64,000 nucleotides of DNA from Gammaproteobacteria bacterium (lineage in GTDB: Bacteria; Pseudomonadota; Gammaproteobacteria; Pseudomonadales; Porticoccaceae). The translations under genes and the position numbers were made by a program. The first letter of the stretch is position 1, and each line of letters opens with the position of its first letter. This document shows, in pieces, positions 8,713-17,066 of the stretch. The DNA lies in contig JACPPB010000009.1 in NCBI GenBank assembly GCA_016191205.1, positions 62,001 to 126,000 of the forward strand. The letters run 5' to 3'. The notes under the pieces were generated by a model. That model had not been told where the DNA came from. It ran no database searches and saw only the letters and a list, made by a program, of their open reading frames with translations.

Positions 8713-9483
8713 ATGCGAACCCACTACAATTTCGATAACCAGGTGGTGCTGATCACCGGCGCGGGTTCCGGTTTCGGCAAGCTGGCCGCCGAGCAGTTCG
8801 CGGCGGCGGGTGCGCGCCTGGCCCTGTGCGACCTCAACGAAAAAGCCGTCGGCACCGTGGCCCGGCAACTGGAAGCCGGCGGCGCCCAAGTGATGGCCAT
8901 GGCCTGCGATGTCGGCGTGCCCGCGCAGGTGGCGGCTTTTTTCGCCGCCGTCGACGCCAGCTTCGACCGCCTCGACGTGGCGATCAACAATGCCGGCGTC
9001 TCCCACGCCAAGGTGCGGTTGCACGAAACCGATCTCGCCATGTGGGACCGCGTCATCGACACCAACCTCAAGGGCGTCTATCTGTGCATGCAGCAGGAGC
9101 TCGCCCGCATGGTCACCCGCAACAGCGGCGCCATCCTCAATGTGAGTTCGGCGGCGGGCATCATGGGCGCGCCCTTCATCAGCCTCTACAGCGCCAGCAA
9201 GCACGGGGTGATCGGACTGACCAAATCGGCGGCGCTGGAATACGGGCGCAAGGGGATCCGGGTCAATGCCCTGTGCCCGGCCTTCGCCCTCACGCCCATG
9301 GTCGAGGCCAGCCTGAATGCGAGCGGCGGCAAGAGCCGTGAAAACCTGGAGGCAGGCAACCCGATGCGGCGTCTGGGCGAAATGGACGAAGTGGTGCAGG
9401 CGATGCTGTGGGCCTGCTGCGACGACAACAGTTTCATGAACGGCGCCGTGATTCCCATCGACGGCGGGCTGTCCGCCACCTGA
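8713..9483 (+). CDS. Short-chain dehydrogenase/reductase (SDR)
   Basis: Third SDR, 256 residues, with TGAGSGFG, NNAG, the catalytic YSASK (Y159/K163) and a C-terminal PIDGGLSAT. GGAGG precedes the ATG. It shares the TG-x-x-SGFG cofactor motif with the SDR at 7126 more closely than with the one at 7906. It ends 7 bases before pdxH, so the two are probably co-transcribed. A physiological link between them is not obvious. Confidence 0.92.
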   Translation: MRTHYNFDNQVVLITGAGSGFGKLAAEQFAAAGARLALCDLNEKAVGTVARQLEAGGAQVMAMACDVGVPAQVAAFFAAVDASFDRLDVAINNAGVSHAKVRLHETDLAMWDRVIDTNLKGVYLCMQQELARMVTRNSGAILNVSSAAGIMGAPFISLYSASKHGVIGLTKSAALEYGRKGIRVNALCPAFALTPMVEASLNASGGKSRENLEAGNPMRRLGEMDEVVQAMLWACCDDNSFMNGAVIPIDGGLSAT

Positions 9484-9490
9484 CCACGTC

Positions 9491-10132
9491 ATGAGCATCG
9501 ACTTCAAGCGCCGGGAGTACCGCTACGGCAACCTGACTCGGGATTCGCTCCGCGAGTCGCCCTTCGAGCAATTCCAGTTGTGGCTCGACGAAGCCGTCGC
9601 TTCCCCCATCGTGGACCCGACCGCGATGGTGGTTGCCACACTCGACGCCGCGGGCCGGCCCTGGCAGCGGGCCGTGCTGCTCAAGGGTTTCGATGCCCGG
9701 GGCTTCGTGTTCTACACCAATCTGGGCAGTCACAAGGCGGCGCGGATTGCCGCCAGTGCCGAGGTCAGTCTGCATTTTCCGTGGTTTCTACTGGATCGCC
9801 AGGTCAGCGTCGCCGGCACCGCGAGCCCGGTTTCGCGACAGGAAGTAAGTGACTACTTCGCCACGCGGCCCCGGGACAGTCAGCTTGCCGCCTGGGCTTC
9901 CCGGCAAAGTACCGAACTCGCTTCGCGCGAAGAACTGGAAGCGGCGTTTGCAAAATGCGAAGCGCGCTTTGCCGGAGGCGATGTACCCGCGCCGGAGTTC
10001 TGGGGCGGCTTCCGGGTGGCGCCCAGCGCCTTTGAATTCTGGCAGGGCGGCGAAATGCGCCTGCACGACCGCTTCCGCTACCTGCCCGGCCCCACGCCGG
10101 GCGGTTGGCGAATAGTGCGTCTGGCACCCTGA
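9491..10132 (+). CDS. pdxH: Pyridoxamine/pyridoxine 5'-phosphate oxidase
   Basis: FMN-dependent oxidase that makes pyridoxal 5'-phosphate, 213 residues as usual for PdxH. Recognisable parts are the FMN-binding RAVLLKGFDARGFVFYTN, then SHKAARI, the PRDSQLAAWAS stretch, and the C-terminal RLHDRFRY and WRIVRLAP, where the conserved arginines bind the substrate phosphate. The start has only a weak ribosome-binding site. Downstream aminotransferase (19643) and PLP-homeostasis (53989) genes are users of the product, but there is no regulatory link in the sequence. Confidence 0.95.
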   Translation: MSIDFKRREYRYGNLTRDSLRESPFEQFQLWLDEAVASPIVDPTAMVVATLDAAGRPWQRAVLLKGFDARGFVFYTNLGSHKAARIAASAEVSLHFPWFLLDRQVSVAGTASPVSRQEVSDYFATRPRDSQLAAWASRQSTELASREELEAAFAKCEARFAGGDVPAPEFWGGFRVAPSAFEFWQGGEMRLHDRFRYLPGPTPGGWRIVRLAP

Positions 10133-10160
10133 TCCGACGACCCGATCCGACGAGGCAGCA

Positions 10161-10787
10161 ATGACGCGCATTCACCTGATCCGCCACGGCGAGACTGCCT
10201 GGAACGCCGAAGGCCGTATCCAGGGGCATGCCGACAACGCCCTGAACGAACTCGGGCGGCGCCAGGCGCTGGGCCTGCGCGAGGCCCTGGCTCACCTTGC
10301 GCCGGTGCGGGTCTACGCCAGCACCAGCCTGCGCGCGCGGGAAACCGCCGAGCTGGCGTTTGGTCACCTGGGGGTGGAGTTGGTCCCGGTGGAGAGCCTG
10401 CGTGAAATCTATCTGGCGGACTGGGAGGGCTTTCTCTACAAGGAGATCGAGCAGACGCATCCCGAGGACGTGCATGCGTTTCGGCACGAGCCTCACCGCT
10501 TCAACTACCCGGGCGCGGAAACCTTCGGCCAGTTGCAGGCCCGCGGGCTGCTGGCGCTGGAGGAAATCATCGCTCGCGAGCACGGCGGCGGCGATGTGGT
10601 GGTGGTCAGTCACGGAGCCATGATCCGCACCCTGTTGAGTTACTACCTCGACCGTCCCCTGAGCCGCCTCTGGGAGCCGCCGCGCATGCACAACTGCGCC
10701 CACAGCATCCTCGAAGTGCGGCCCGACGGCCCGCCCCGGGTGGTGCAGTACGCCGATCTGACCCAGGGCTTTGGCGCCCGCGAATAA
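10161..10787 (+). CDS. Histidine phosphatase family protein (CobC/GpmB-like)
   Basis: Phosphatase of 208 residues. The phospho-accepting motif is LIRHGETAWN near the N-terminus, ARETAEL carries the phosphate-pocket arginine, and VVVSHGAMIR carries the second catalytic histidine. Unlike the paralogue at 2077, all motifs are canonical. It resembles GpmB/CobC-type enzymes, but no cobalamin genes are nearby, so I do not assign a pathway. GAGG precedes the ATG. Confidence 0.9.
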   Translation: MTRIHLIRHGETAWNAEGRIQGHADNALNELGRRQALGLREALAHLAPVRVYASTSLRARETAELAFGHLGVELVPVESLREIYLADWEGFLYKEIEQTHPEDVHAFRHEPHRFNYPGAETFGQLQARGLLALEEIIAREHGGGDVVVVSHGAMIRTLLSYYLDRPLSRLWEPPRMHNCAHSILEVRPDGPPRVVQYADLTQGFGARE

Positions 10788-10793
10788 ATTCCC

Positions 10794-10834
10794 GGTCCGG
10801 CGCATGCTGGCGAAGCAATTTTGGCGCCCGGACC
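10794..10834 (+). terminator. Hairpin downstream of the histidine phosphatase gene
   Basis: GGTCCGGCGC (10794-10803) pairs with GCGCCCGGACC (10824-10834) with one bulged C and a 20-base loop. It lies directly after the stop and is followed by AAAAG rather than a T tract. It may stop or slow transcription at the end of the 2-10.8 kb run; this is a weak call. Confidence 0.35.
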
Positions 10835-10889
10835 AAAAGACCTGTGCTACCCTCGCGCCCCTGTTGAACAGCAGCCACGGGAGAGCGCG

Positions 10890-11273
10890 GTGACCGGTCA
10901 AGAGATATTGGAGTTCTGGCTCCAGGCAGTGAATGACGGCGATGTCGATACCCTGGTGAATCTTTACGTTGACGGCGCCACCCTCTTTCCGACGTTTTCG
11001 CCCCATGCCCTGGCCGATGCGGCGGCGATCCGGGGCTATTTCGAAGCCCTGGCATCGCGGCCCGCGCTGTCGGTCAGCCTCTATCGTTCGCGCCTGTATC
11101 AGCACGAGCTGCCGGGGGGATTGGTGGTATTGGCGGGCGTCTACGCCTTCAAGTTCGAAGTGGATGACGACCTGTTGACGTTCCCGTCGCGGTTCACCCT
11201 GGTGCTCGATCCTGGGGCCGAGCGTCCCATCCGGCATCACCATTCGGCCCAGGTTCCGCGTACCCTCAACTAG
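10890..11273 (+). CDS. NTF2-fold (SnoaL/CaMKII-association-like) protein
   Basis: Small protein of 127 residues with the DUF4440/SgcJ-type cone fold. Visible cues are an early FWLQAVNDGDVDTLVNLY, a central LFPTFSPH, IRGYFEAL, and RHHHSAQVP near the C-terminus, the usual position of the buried histidines. Members are small-molecule isomerases, cyclases or binding subunits; no function can be assigned. I chose GTG 10890 because GGGAG lies 6 bases before it; the frame is open further upstream from 10821. Confidence 0.75.
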   Translation: MTGQEILEFWLQAVNDGDVDTLVNLYVDGATLFPTFSPHALADAAAIRGYFEALASRPALSVSLYRSRLYQHELPGGLVVLAGVYAFKFEVDDDLLTFPSRFTLVLDPGAERPIRHHHSAQVPRTLN

Positions 11274-11377
11274 CGGGCTGCTTCGGAAGCGACTACTTAC
11301 GGCATTGATTCAGAACAACCAAGGGAATAAAACGCTATTGACGGCGCGGTTCGCGTTAACGACCATCGGGCCATGAC

Positions 11378-11403
11378 GGGAGGGCGCGCAAGCGCCCCTT
11401 CCC
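11378..11403 (+). terminator. Hairpin between the NTF2-fold and monooxygenase genes
   Basis: GGGAGGGCGC (11378-11387), loop GCAA, and GCGCCC with TCCC (11392-11403, two bulged bases) form a GC-rich stem. No T tract follows. It could act as a rho-independent-like terminator or as a leader structure for the monooxygenase gene, whose ATG starts 31 bases later. Confidence 0.35.
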
Positions 11404-11433
11404 TTGCAAACCAATTCAGACAACAGGAGTGTA

Positions 11434-12936
11434 ATGATGGGTATCAGTGAGAGTGGGAACATTGCGCGCAAGCTCGAGGCAGGCAAGCGCAAGCCCCGGG
11501 TGATCGTGATCGGGACCGGGCTGTCCGGGATCTGCATGGGCGTCCGGCTGATGTCCGCCGGCTACGACGATCTGGTGCTGCTGGAGCAGGCCGACCGTTG
11601 CGGTGGTACCTGGCACTACAACCAGTACCCCGGTCTGCGTTGCGACGTGCCCTCGCACTACTACCAGTACAGTTTCGAGCCCAGCGCCGACTGGAGCCAG
11701 CGGTTCTGCGGGGGCGCGGAGATTCGGGAGTACTTCGAGGGAGTGGCGCGCAAATACCATGTCTTCGAACGCATCCGCTTCAACACCCAGGTAAAGCACG
11801 CGGAGTGGACCGGCAGCGAGTGGGCCGTCGATCTGGAGCAGGGCGGCAACAGCGAACAACTGCGTTGCGACATCCTGATCAGTTCCTGCGGCATCCTGGT
11901 GCGGCCGAAGTATCCCGATATCCCCGGCCTCGACACCTTCGCCGGCAAAACCATTCACACCGCCCGCTGGGACCATAGCGTGGACCTGACCGGCAAGCGC
12001 GCGGCCATCATCGGCTGCGGTTCCACCGGCGTGCAGATGGTCGAGCCCCTGTCCAAGGTGTGCAGCAAGGTGATTTCCTTTCAGCGCACGCCCCAGTGGG
12101 TGTTGCCGATTCCCAACCGAAAATATCCCGAATTCGGCAAACGTCTGGCGCGCCGGTTTCCCATCATTTCCAAGGCGTACTACGTCACCTTCCGCTTTGC
12201 CATGGAACAGATGATGGGCCGCGGCATCATCAAGGATGGCTGGTCGCGCAAAATGGTGGGCAAGATCTGCAAGTGGAATCTGGAGTCGGTCAAGGATCCG
12301 GTGCTGCGCGCCAAGCTGACCCCCAACTACACCGCCATGTGCAAGCGCCTGGTGATGTCCTCCGACTATTATCCGGCGCTGCAGAAACCCAACGTCGAGC
12401 TGGTCACCGAGGGCATCGATCACGTCGAGCCGCGCGGGATCGTCACCAAGGATGGCAAGCTGCACGAATTGGACGTCATTGCGCTCGCCACCGGCTATCA
12501 CGCCAATGAATACATGCTGCCCATGACCATGACGGGGGAAAACGGCGTCACCCTGGATGATGTGTGGAAGGACGGCCCGCGCGGCTACCGAACGGTGGCG
12601 CTGCCGGGTTTCCCCAACTTCTTCATGGTGATGGGTCCGCACAGCCCGGTGGGCAATTTTTCGCTCACCTCCATTGCGGAGACCCAGTCCACTTACATCA
12701 TGCGGTTTGTGAACCTGTGGGCGGAACGCAAATTCGAAACCGTCCGCCCGCGCGAGGATGCCACCGAGCGCTTCAACGCCGAGATGCTGGCGAACATGAA
12801 GACCACGGTGTGGACCACGGGCTGCAAAAGCTGGTACCTGGACGAGAAAGGCGTACCGGGTTCCTGGCCCTGGACCGCCACCAAGTTCCGCAACGATTTG
12901 CAGGACCCAAGGTTGCAGGAATACGAGATTGCCTGA
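11434..12936 (+). CDS. Flavin-containing monooxygenase, Baeyer-Villiger type
   Basis: FAD/NADPH monooxygenase of 500 residues that would insert oxygen next to a ketone or oxidise a heteroatom. The FAD loop GTGLSG is at residues 27-32. The Baeyer-Villiger fingerprint F-x-G-x3-H-x3-W-D is exact (F169, H175, W179, D180), and the NADPH loop GCGSTG follows soon after. Further flavoprotein cues are LATGY near residue 350 and a C-terminal WTTGCKSWYL. AGGAG lies 4 bases before ATG 11434 and 7 before ATG 11437, so either may be used. Its neighbours give no substrate; ketone, steroid or terpenoid degradation are options. Confidence 0.92.
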   Translation: MMGISESGNIARKLEAGKRKPRVIVIGTGLSGICMGVRLMSAGYDDLVLLEQADRCGGTWHYNQYPGLRCDVPSHYYQYSFEPSADWSQRFCGGAEIREYFEGVARKYHVFERIRFNTQVKHAEWTGSEWAVDLEQGGNSEQLRCDILISSCGILVRPKYPDIPGLDTFAGKTIHTARWDHSVDLTGKRAAIIGCGSTGVQMVEPLSKVCSKVISFQRTPQWVLPIPNRKYPEFGKRLARRFPIISKAYYVTFRFAMEQMMGRGIIKDGWSRKMVGKICKWNLESVKDPVLRAKLTPNYTAMCKRLVMSSDYYPALQKPNVELVTEGIDHVEPRGIVTKDGKLHELDVIALATGYHANEYMLPMTMTGENGVTLDDVWKDGPRGYRTVALPGFPNFFMVMGPHSPVGNFSLTSIAETQSTYIMRFVNLWAERKFETVRPREDATERFNAEMLANMKTTVWTTGCKSWYLDEKGVPGSWPWTATKFRNDLQDPRLQEYEIA

Positions 12937-12946
12937 GTGCCAACGG

Positions 12947-12965
12947 CCCCGGGTTCGCCCCGGGG
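12947..12965 (+). terminator. Hairpin after the monooxygenase gene
   Basis: CCCCGGG (12947-12953), loop TTCGC, CCCGGGG (12959-12965): a perfect 7-bp stem 10 bases after the stop codon. There is no T tract. It sits just upstream of the strong promoter at 12978 and plausibly separates the two transcription units. Confidence 0.45.
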
Positions 12966-12977
12966 TCGCCTGCGCGA

Positions 12978-13005
12978 TTGACAATGGATATCAGGGCGGA
13001 ATAAT
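12978..13005 (+). promoter_or_regulatory. Sigma70-type promoter for the CsgG-like lipoprotein gene
   Basis: A perfect TTGACA (12978-12983), a 16-base spacer, and AATAAT (13000-13005, five of six matches to TATAAT). The lipoprotein ATG is 64 bases downstream, with GGAG before it. This is the best promoter match noticed in the window. Confidence 0.65.
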
Positions 13006-13068
13006 GATCGCTCGTGAGACCAGATCTCGCGAATCCACCCTCGATTTGTCCGCAGCGGAGATACCGAC

Positions 13069-13896
13069 ATGCCAAGGACTGCCCAAGCCGGGTTTTCCCC
13101 CCTCAGCGCCATCGCCGCCATGGTGGTTTCATCGATGGTCGCCATTGGCGGCTGCAACGCCACCACGCCGACGCTGGGCGGTGGCAGCAACACCGCCACC
13201 GGCGCCGCCGCGGGCGGCAGCAGCCAGGGCGCCAACCCGCAACTCGAGCATTGCGACAGCAGCCTGGGCACCATCGGGGTCGATGAAGACCGGACCGCGA
13301 CCTGGTATTACCGCCTGAGCACGGAATACAAACTCGATTCCACGGTGCCCGTGCTGCGCGCCATGATTCAGCAATCGAACTGTTTCGTGGTGGTTGAGCG
13401 TGGCGCGGCGCTGAACAACATGATGCGCGAGCGCGAAATGGCCGAATCCGGCGAAATGCGCCAGGGCAGCAAAATGGGCAAGGGCCAGATGGTTGCCGCC
13501 GACTACACCATGAGCCCGACCATCAATTTCAGCGAGAAGGGTACGGGCGCCATTGGTGGTCTGCTCGGCGGTGCACTCGGCGGCGTCGCCGGCGTGGTGG
13601 CCGGCGGGCTCAAGGCGAACGAAGCCTCGACCACGCTGCTGCTGATCGACAATCGCTCCGGCGTGCAGTTGTCGGCCGCGCAAGGCAGCGCCAAGAACTA
13701 CGATATCGCCGGCTTTGGCGGCGGCTTTTTCGGTGGCGTAGCCGGCCTCGGGGGTTACACCAATACCCCCGAAGGCAAGATCATCACGGCGTCCTTCATG
13801 GACTCCTTCAATCAGATGGTGCGCGCGCTGCGCAACTACAAGGCGCAGAGTGTCGAGGGCGGCCTGGGCACCGGCGGTACCCTGAAAGTGAATTAG
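13069..13896 (+). CDS. CsgG/HfaB-like lipoprotein with a glycine-rich segment
   Basis: 275-residue exported protein. A hydrophobic signal ends in AIGGC, so C29 is the probable lipidated cysteine. A linker rich in Gly, Ser and Thr follows, then TVPVLRAMIQQSNCFVVVERG, a pattern typical of CsgG/HfaB-type outer-membrane proteins. Residues about 158-185 are a glycine-rich hydrophobic stretch (GGLLGGALGGVAGVVAGG), like glycine-zipper outer-membrane proteins. No curli or holdfast genes are near. It is a single-gene unit with its own strong promoter (12978) and a perfect terminator (13936), which suggests high expression. Structural or envelope function is inferred only. Confidence 0.75.
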   Translation: MPRTAQAGFSPLSAIAAMVVSSMVAIGGCNATTPTLGGGSNTATGAAAGGSSQGANPQLEHCDSSLGTIGVDEDRTATWYYRLSTEYKLDSTVPVLRAMIQQSNCFVVVERGAALNNMMREREMAESGEMRQGSKMGKGQMVAADYTMSPTINFSEKGTGAIGGLLGGALGGVAGVVAGGLKANEASTTLLLIDNRSGVQLSAAQGSAKNYDIAGFGGGFFGGVAGLGGYTNTPEGKIITASFMDSFNQMVRALRNYKAQSVEGGLGTGGTLKVN

Positions 13897-13935
13897 CCCG
13901 TGCTGGCGGCGTGCCCTCGTGGTGCGTCACTTGCC

Positions 13936-13963
13936 AAAAAGGCCGGCACACGCCGGCCTTTTT
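13936..13963. terminator. Bidirectional rho-independent terminator
   Basis: AAAAAGGCCGGC (13936-13947), loop ACAC, GCCGGCCTTTTT (13952-13963): a perfect 12-bp stem that has a T tract in both directions. It lies between the convergent lipoprotein and macro-domain genes and should serve both. Confidence 0.93.
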
Positions 13964-13967
13964 GATG

Positions 13968-14447
13968 TCATTCCTCCACTCCGGCAATCAGCGGATTGAA
14001 GATGGTGTAGAGAAACACTTTGGCGGGCAGGTCTGCCAGGTGTTTCTGGATCAGCGGTTTTATCTCGCGCCAGTCGAGATCGCCGACCCCGGTGCCGATT
14101 TTCGGCAGGGCCAGACTTCTGAAATTTTCGCGCAGCGCCAGCTCCCGCAGTTGCGCCAGCGCCTGGTCCACCCATTCGACCCTGGCTTTGCCGTGATGGT
14201 CGTCCGCGGCGGCACGCACAAACAGGCTCACCACACGCGGGCCGGCGCCGCTGCGCCATGACCAGAGGCCGCCGGGTTCGGGCGGCGTTGTGGAACAGAG
14301 CTGCGCGAAATCCTCGATAATCCCCGGGTGCTTCTGGCTGACGGCCAGTGCCACGCCCTGGGAAAAGTCCTCGTCCGGCGCGATGCCCTGTACGATGGCG
14401 TCGGCTTTGCTGAACGCGATATTGCCGACCAAAGCTTCTTTGATCAT
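13968..14447 (-). CDS. Macro-domain protein
   Basis: 159-residue protein resembling macro domains, which bind or hydrolyse ADP-ribose derivatives. The N-terminal GNIAFSKADAIVQ matches the start of the fold, and the C-terminal LALPKIGTGVGDLDWREIKP matches the conserved glycine-rich ligand loop with the following helix. The frame is open 93 codons upstream, but ATG 14447 has GAGGA 8 bases before it and begins the domain exactly. It is divergent from purU and shares a terminator with the lipoprotein gene. Which ADP-ribosyl compound it acts on is unknown. Confidence 0.8.
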   Translation of the reverse strand: MIKEALVGNIAFSKADAIVQGIAPDEDFSQGVALAVSQKHPGIIEDFAQLCSTTPPEPGGLWSWRSGAGPRVVSLFVRAAADDHHGKARVEWVDQALAQLRELALRENFRSLALPKIGTGVGDLDWREIKPLIQKHLADLPAKVFLYTIFNPLIAGVEE

Positions 14448-14610
14448 GGGGATCGTCCTCACACAGGTGTTCGAAGTCGTGGTTCCAGTATGAGAGGCGG
14501 TTGAATACGCACCATGATGCAAGTCATGGGTTTGATTTTTGTGGACACCGCGTATTTCATGGCGCGAATTTTTCAACAGGACTATTTCCAATGAGCGGAG
14601 GGCCTCAAGG

Positions 14611-15474
14611 GTGACCGTCCCAGCACACAGCATCCGTCTCATCCTGTCCTGCCCGGACCGGGTCGGGATCGTTGCGGCAATCAGTTCATTTTTTGCGGCG
14701 GAAGGTGGTCTGATCACCGAAGCCAACCACTATCGCGACCCGGAGTCGGAATGGTTCTTTGCCCGGCAGGTGATCGCGGCGGCCTCGTTGCCCTACGGCA
14801 TTGACGAGCTGCGCCGCCGTTTCGCGCCGATCGCGGCGGAGTTTGCCCTGAACTGGCAGGCCGTCGCCACGGACACGCCCAAGCGCGTGGTCGTCATGGT
14901 CAGCCGGCAGGCGCATTGCCTCGCCGATCTGCTGTACCGCTGGCGCAGCGGCGAATTGCCCTGCGAAATCGCCGCCGTGGTTTCCAATCACGACGATCTG
15001 CGCGGTTATGTGGAGTGGCACGGCATTCCCTACCACCACCTGCCGGTGGCAGCCGGCGCCCGCGCCGCGCATTTTGACGCCATCGCGGAAGTGTTCGCGG
15101 AACTGAACCCCGACGTGGTGGTGCTGGCGCGCTACATGCAAATCCTGCCTGGGCATCTGTGCCAAAACTATGCCGGCCGGCTGATCAACATCCATCACAG
15201 TTTTCTGCCGGCTTTCGCGGGGGCGCGGCCCTATCACCAGGCCGCCGAACGCGGTGTGAAGCTGATCGGTGCGACCTGCCACTATGTCACCGAAGAACTC
15301 GATGCCGGTCCCATCATCGATCAGGACATTGCCCGCATCAGCCATCACGACAGCGTCGACGACATGGTGCGCAAGGGCAAGGACATCGAGAAGATCGTGC
15401 TGGCGCGGGGGCTGCGTTTTCACCTCGAAGACCGGGTGTTGATCCACGGCAACAAAACCGTGGTTTTCGAGTAG
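14611..15474 (+). CDS. purU: Formyltetrahydrofolate deformylase
   Basis: Hydrolyses 10-formyl-tetrahydrofolate to formate and tetrahydrofolate, balancing one-carbon pools. 287 residues: an N-terminal ACT domain (SIRLILSCPDRVGIVAAISS) and a formyltransferase-fold domain with catalytic N193, H195 (INIHHSFLPAF) and D231 (EELDAGPIIDQD). GTG 14611 is taken as the start: GGAGG lies 9 bases upstream and the ACT domain begins right after it. The long upstream extension of the frame is not family-like. It may work with frmA (18500), since both handle one-carbon units. Confidence 0.94.
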   Translation: MTVPAHSIRLILSCPDRVGIVAAISSFFAAEGGLITEANHYRDPESEWFFARQVIAAASLPYGIDELRRRFAPIAAEFALNWQAVATDTPKRVVVMVSRQAHCLADLLYRWRSGELPCEIAAVVSNHDDLRGYVEWHGIPYHHLPVAAGARAAHFDAIAEVFAELNPDVVVLARYMQILPGHLCQNYAGRLINIHHSFLPAFAGARPYHQAAERGVKLIGATCHYVTEELDAGPIIDQDIARISHHDSVDDMVRKGKDIEKIVLARGLRFHLEDRVLIHGNKTVVFE

Positions 15475-15553
15475 ACGCCGGCGCGCGCCCTGTTGCACTA
15501 TCGCGCCGCGCACGCGGGGCACTGTCGCCGTGCACATCGACAAGGAGCGGCAC

Positions 15554-16627
15554 TTGAGTACGCAAACCCCGTCTGGCACCGAAGCTGCCGTTACCGAAGC
15601 TGCCGTTACCGAAGCAACGGAAGTCACCGATGTCGCCATCATCGGTGCCGGGCCGGTCGGTCTGTTTGCGGTGTTCGAATGCGGCATGCTGCAACTGCGC
15701 TGCCACGTCATCGATGCACTGCCGACGCTGGGCGGACAGTGCGTCGCGCTCTATCCGGAAAAGCCCATCTACGATATTCCCGCCGCGCCCGAGTTGACGG
15801 CCAGCGAGCTGATCGCGCGCCTCCAGCAGCAGATCGCGCCCTTCCAGCCCCGCTTTCATCTGGATCAACAGGTCACCGAACTCCAGCGTCGGGACGCCGC
15901 TTGGGAGCTGACGACCTCCCGGGGAACGCGGATTCGCGCCCGGGCCGTGATGGTCGCCGCCGGGGTCGGCGCGTTCGGCCCCAACCGCCCGCCCCTGCCC
16001 GGCATCGAGCAGTACGAAGGGCGCTGCGTGCACTACCTGGTCGCGGAACGGGAGCGCTTCCGGGGTCAGCGGCTGGTGATCGCCGGCGGCGGCGACTCCG
16101 CGGTGGACTGGGCCATTGCGCTGGCCGATAGCGCCGCCGAGATTCATGTCATCCACCGCCGCGAACAATTTCGTGCCGCGCCCGAAACCAGCGCGCGCCT
16201 CCACGAACTGGCGGCGGCGGGGAAAATTCAGTTGGTCATTCCCTACCAGTTGGCGGCGCTTGAAGGCGACGGCGAGCGGCTGGGCGCGGTCGTCGTCAAA
16301 ACCCTCAAGGGCGAGGAGCGGCGCATCGAGGCTGATCACCTGCTCGCCTTTTTCGGGCTCGCCAGCAAGCTCGGTCCCATCAACGATTGGGGGCTGGGCG
16401 CCCACAACGGCGTGATCCCGGTGGATCCGTCCACGTGCGCCACGAGTTTGCCCGGCGTGTTCGCCATCGGCGATATCGCGAACTATCCCCGCAAGCTGAA
16501 GCTGATTCTGACGGGTTTTGCCGAGGCGGCCCATGCCGCCCATGCCGCCTATGCCGTGGTACATCCCGACCGGGCACTGCATTTTGAGCATTCGACCACG
16601 GTCGGCGTTCCGCTCCGAGAACCCTGA
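15554..16627 (+). CDS. Ferredoxin/flavodoxin-NADP reductase, thioredoxin-reductase-like
   Basis: FAD enzyme of 357 residues of the type-2 ferredoxin-NADP reductase family (TrxR-like without the CxxC). The FAD loop GAGPVG is at residues 31-36, GGQCVALYPEKPIYDIP is the family hallmark, the NADPH loop is GGGDSAVDW, and the C-terminal motif is FAIGDIANYP. I prefer TTG 15554, with AAGGAG 6 bases upstream, over GTG 15530. A 2Fe-2S ferredoxin gene follows 48 bases downstream, its likely redox partner. The final electron acceptor, perhaps an oxygenase or P450, is not encoded nearby. Confidence 0.9.
   Translation: MSTQTPSGTEAAVTEAAVTEATEVTDVAIIGAGPVGLFAVFECGMLQLRCHVIDALPTLGGQCVALYPEKPIYDIPAAPELTASELIARLQQQIAPFQPRFHLDQQVTELQRRDAAWELTTSRGTRIRARAVMVAAGVGAFGPNRPPLPGIEQYEGRCVHYLVAERERFRGQRLVIAGGGDSAVDWAIALADSAAEIHVIHRREQFRAAPETSARLHELAAAGKIQLVIPYQLAALEGDGERLGAVVVKTLKGEERRIEADHLLAFFGLASKLGPINDWGLGAHNGVIPVDPSTCATSLPGVFAIGDIANYPRKLKLILTGFAEAAHAAHAAYAVVHPDRALHFEHSTTVGVPLREP
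15581..15610 (+). repeat. Tandem 15-bp duplication in the reductase N-terminus
   Basis: GAAGCTGCCGTTACC occurs twice head to tail, encoding EAAVT-EAAVT in the non-conserved leader before the FAD loop. It keeps the frame. It looks like replication slippage. Confidence 0.9.
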
Positions 16628-16675
16628 GCCGCCGCACGCCATCATCCCAACCATTGCGAACCACAGGAGTCATTC

Positions 16676-16990
16676 ATGCCGGTAATCCATTTCGTCACCA
16701 CCTCGGGTGAAACGCTCACGCTGGCCGCGGAAAACGGCCGCTCGATCATGGAGGTGGCCAAGGCCAACGACCTGCCCATGCTCGCGGCCTGTGGCGGCGC
16801 CTTGGCCTGCGCCACCTGCCATGTGATCGTCGATGAGGACTGGTACGACCGCCTCGATCCGCCCAGCGAGGACGAGGAAGACCTGCTGGATACCGCGCAC
16901 GGACTCACCCCCACCTCCCGGCTGTGCTGCCAGATCCGGGTCAGCGACGCGCTCGACGGCATTCGGGTGACGCTCACGCCCATGGACTGA
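16676..16990 (+). CDS. 2Fe-2S ferredoxin, adrenodoxin type
   Basis: Small electron carrier of 104 residues. Cluster ligands fit C39-x5-C45-x2-C48 and C84 (or C85), as in adrenodoxin/putidaredoxin-type ferredoxins. The acidic stretch DPPSEDEEDLLD before the last cysteine is the usual partner-docking region. AGGAG lies 6 bases before the ATG. It stands directly behind a ferredoxin-NADP reductase gene, so an NADPH-reductase-ferredoxin chain is likely. A general or oxygenase-feeding role fits better than Fe-S assembly, because no isc genes are present. Confidence 0.94.
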   Translation: MPVIHFVTTSGETLTLAAENGRSIMEVAKANDLPMLAACGGALACATCHVIVDEDWYDRLDPPSEDEEDLLDTAHGLTPTSRLCCQIRVSDALDGIRVTLTPMD

Positions 16991-17066
16991 GAGGGTCGCG
17001 CTCCGCGGTGGCCAGCGCGGAGCGGGGTGTGATACAACCATCCCGTGCCCTGCGAGGACTCCCACC

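Noticed and set aside
6064-9507. 1147-codon open frame on the minus strand
   Set aside because: It lies antisense to two quinone oxidoreductases and SDR genes with clear motifs; its composition (runs of His, Ala, Gly, Gln) is typical of a GC-rich shadow frame.
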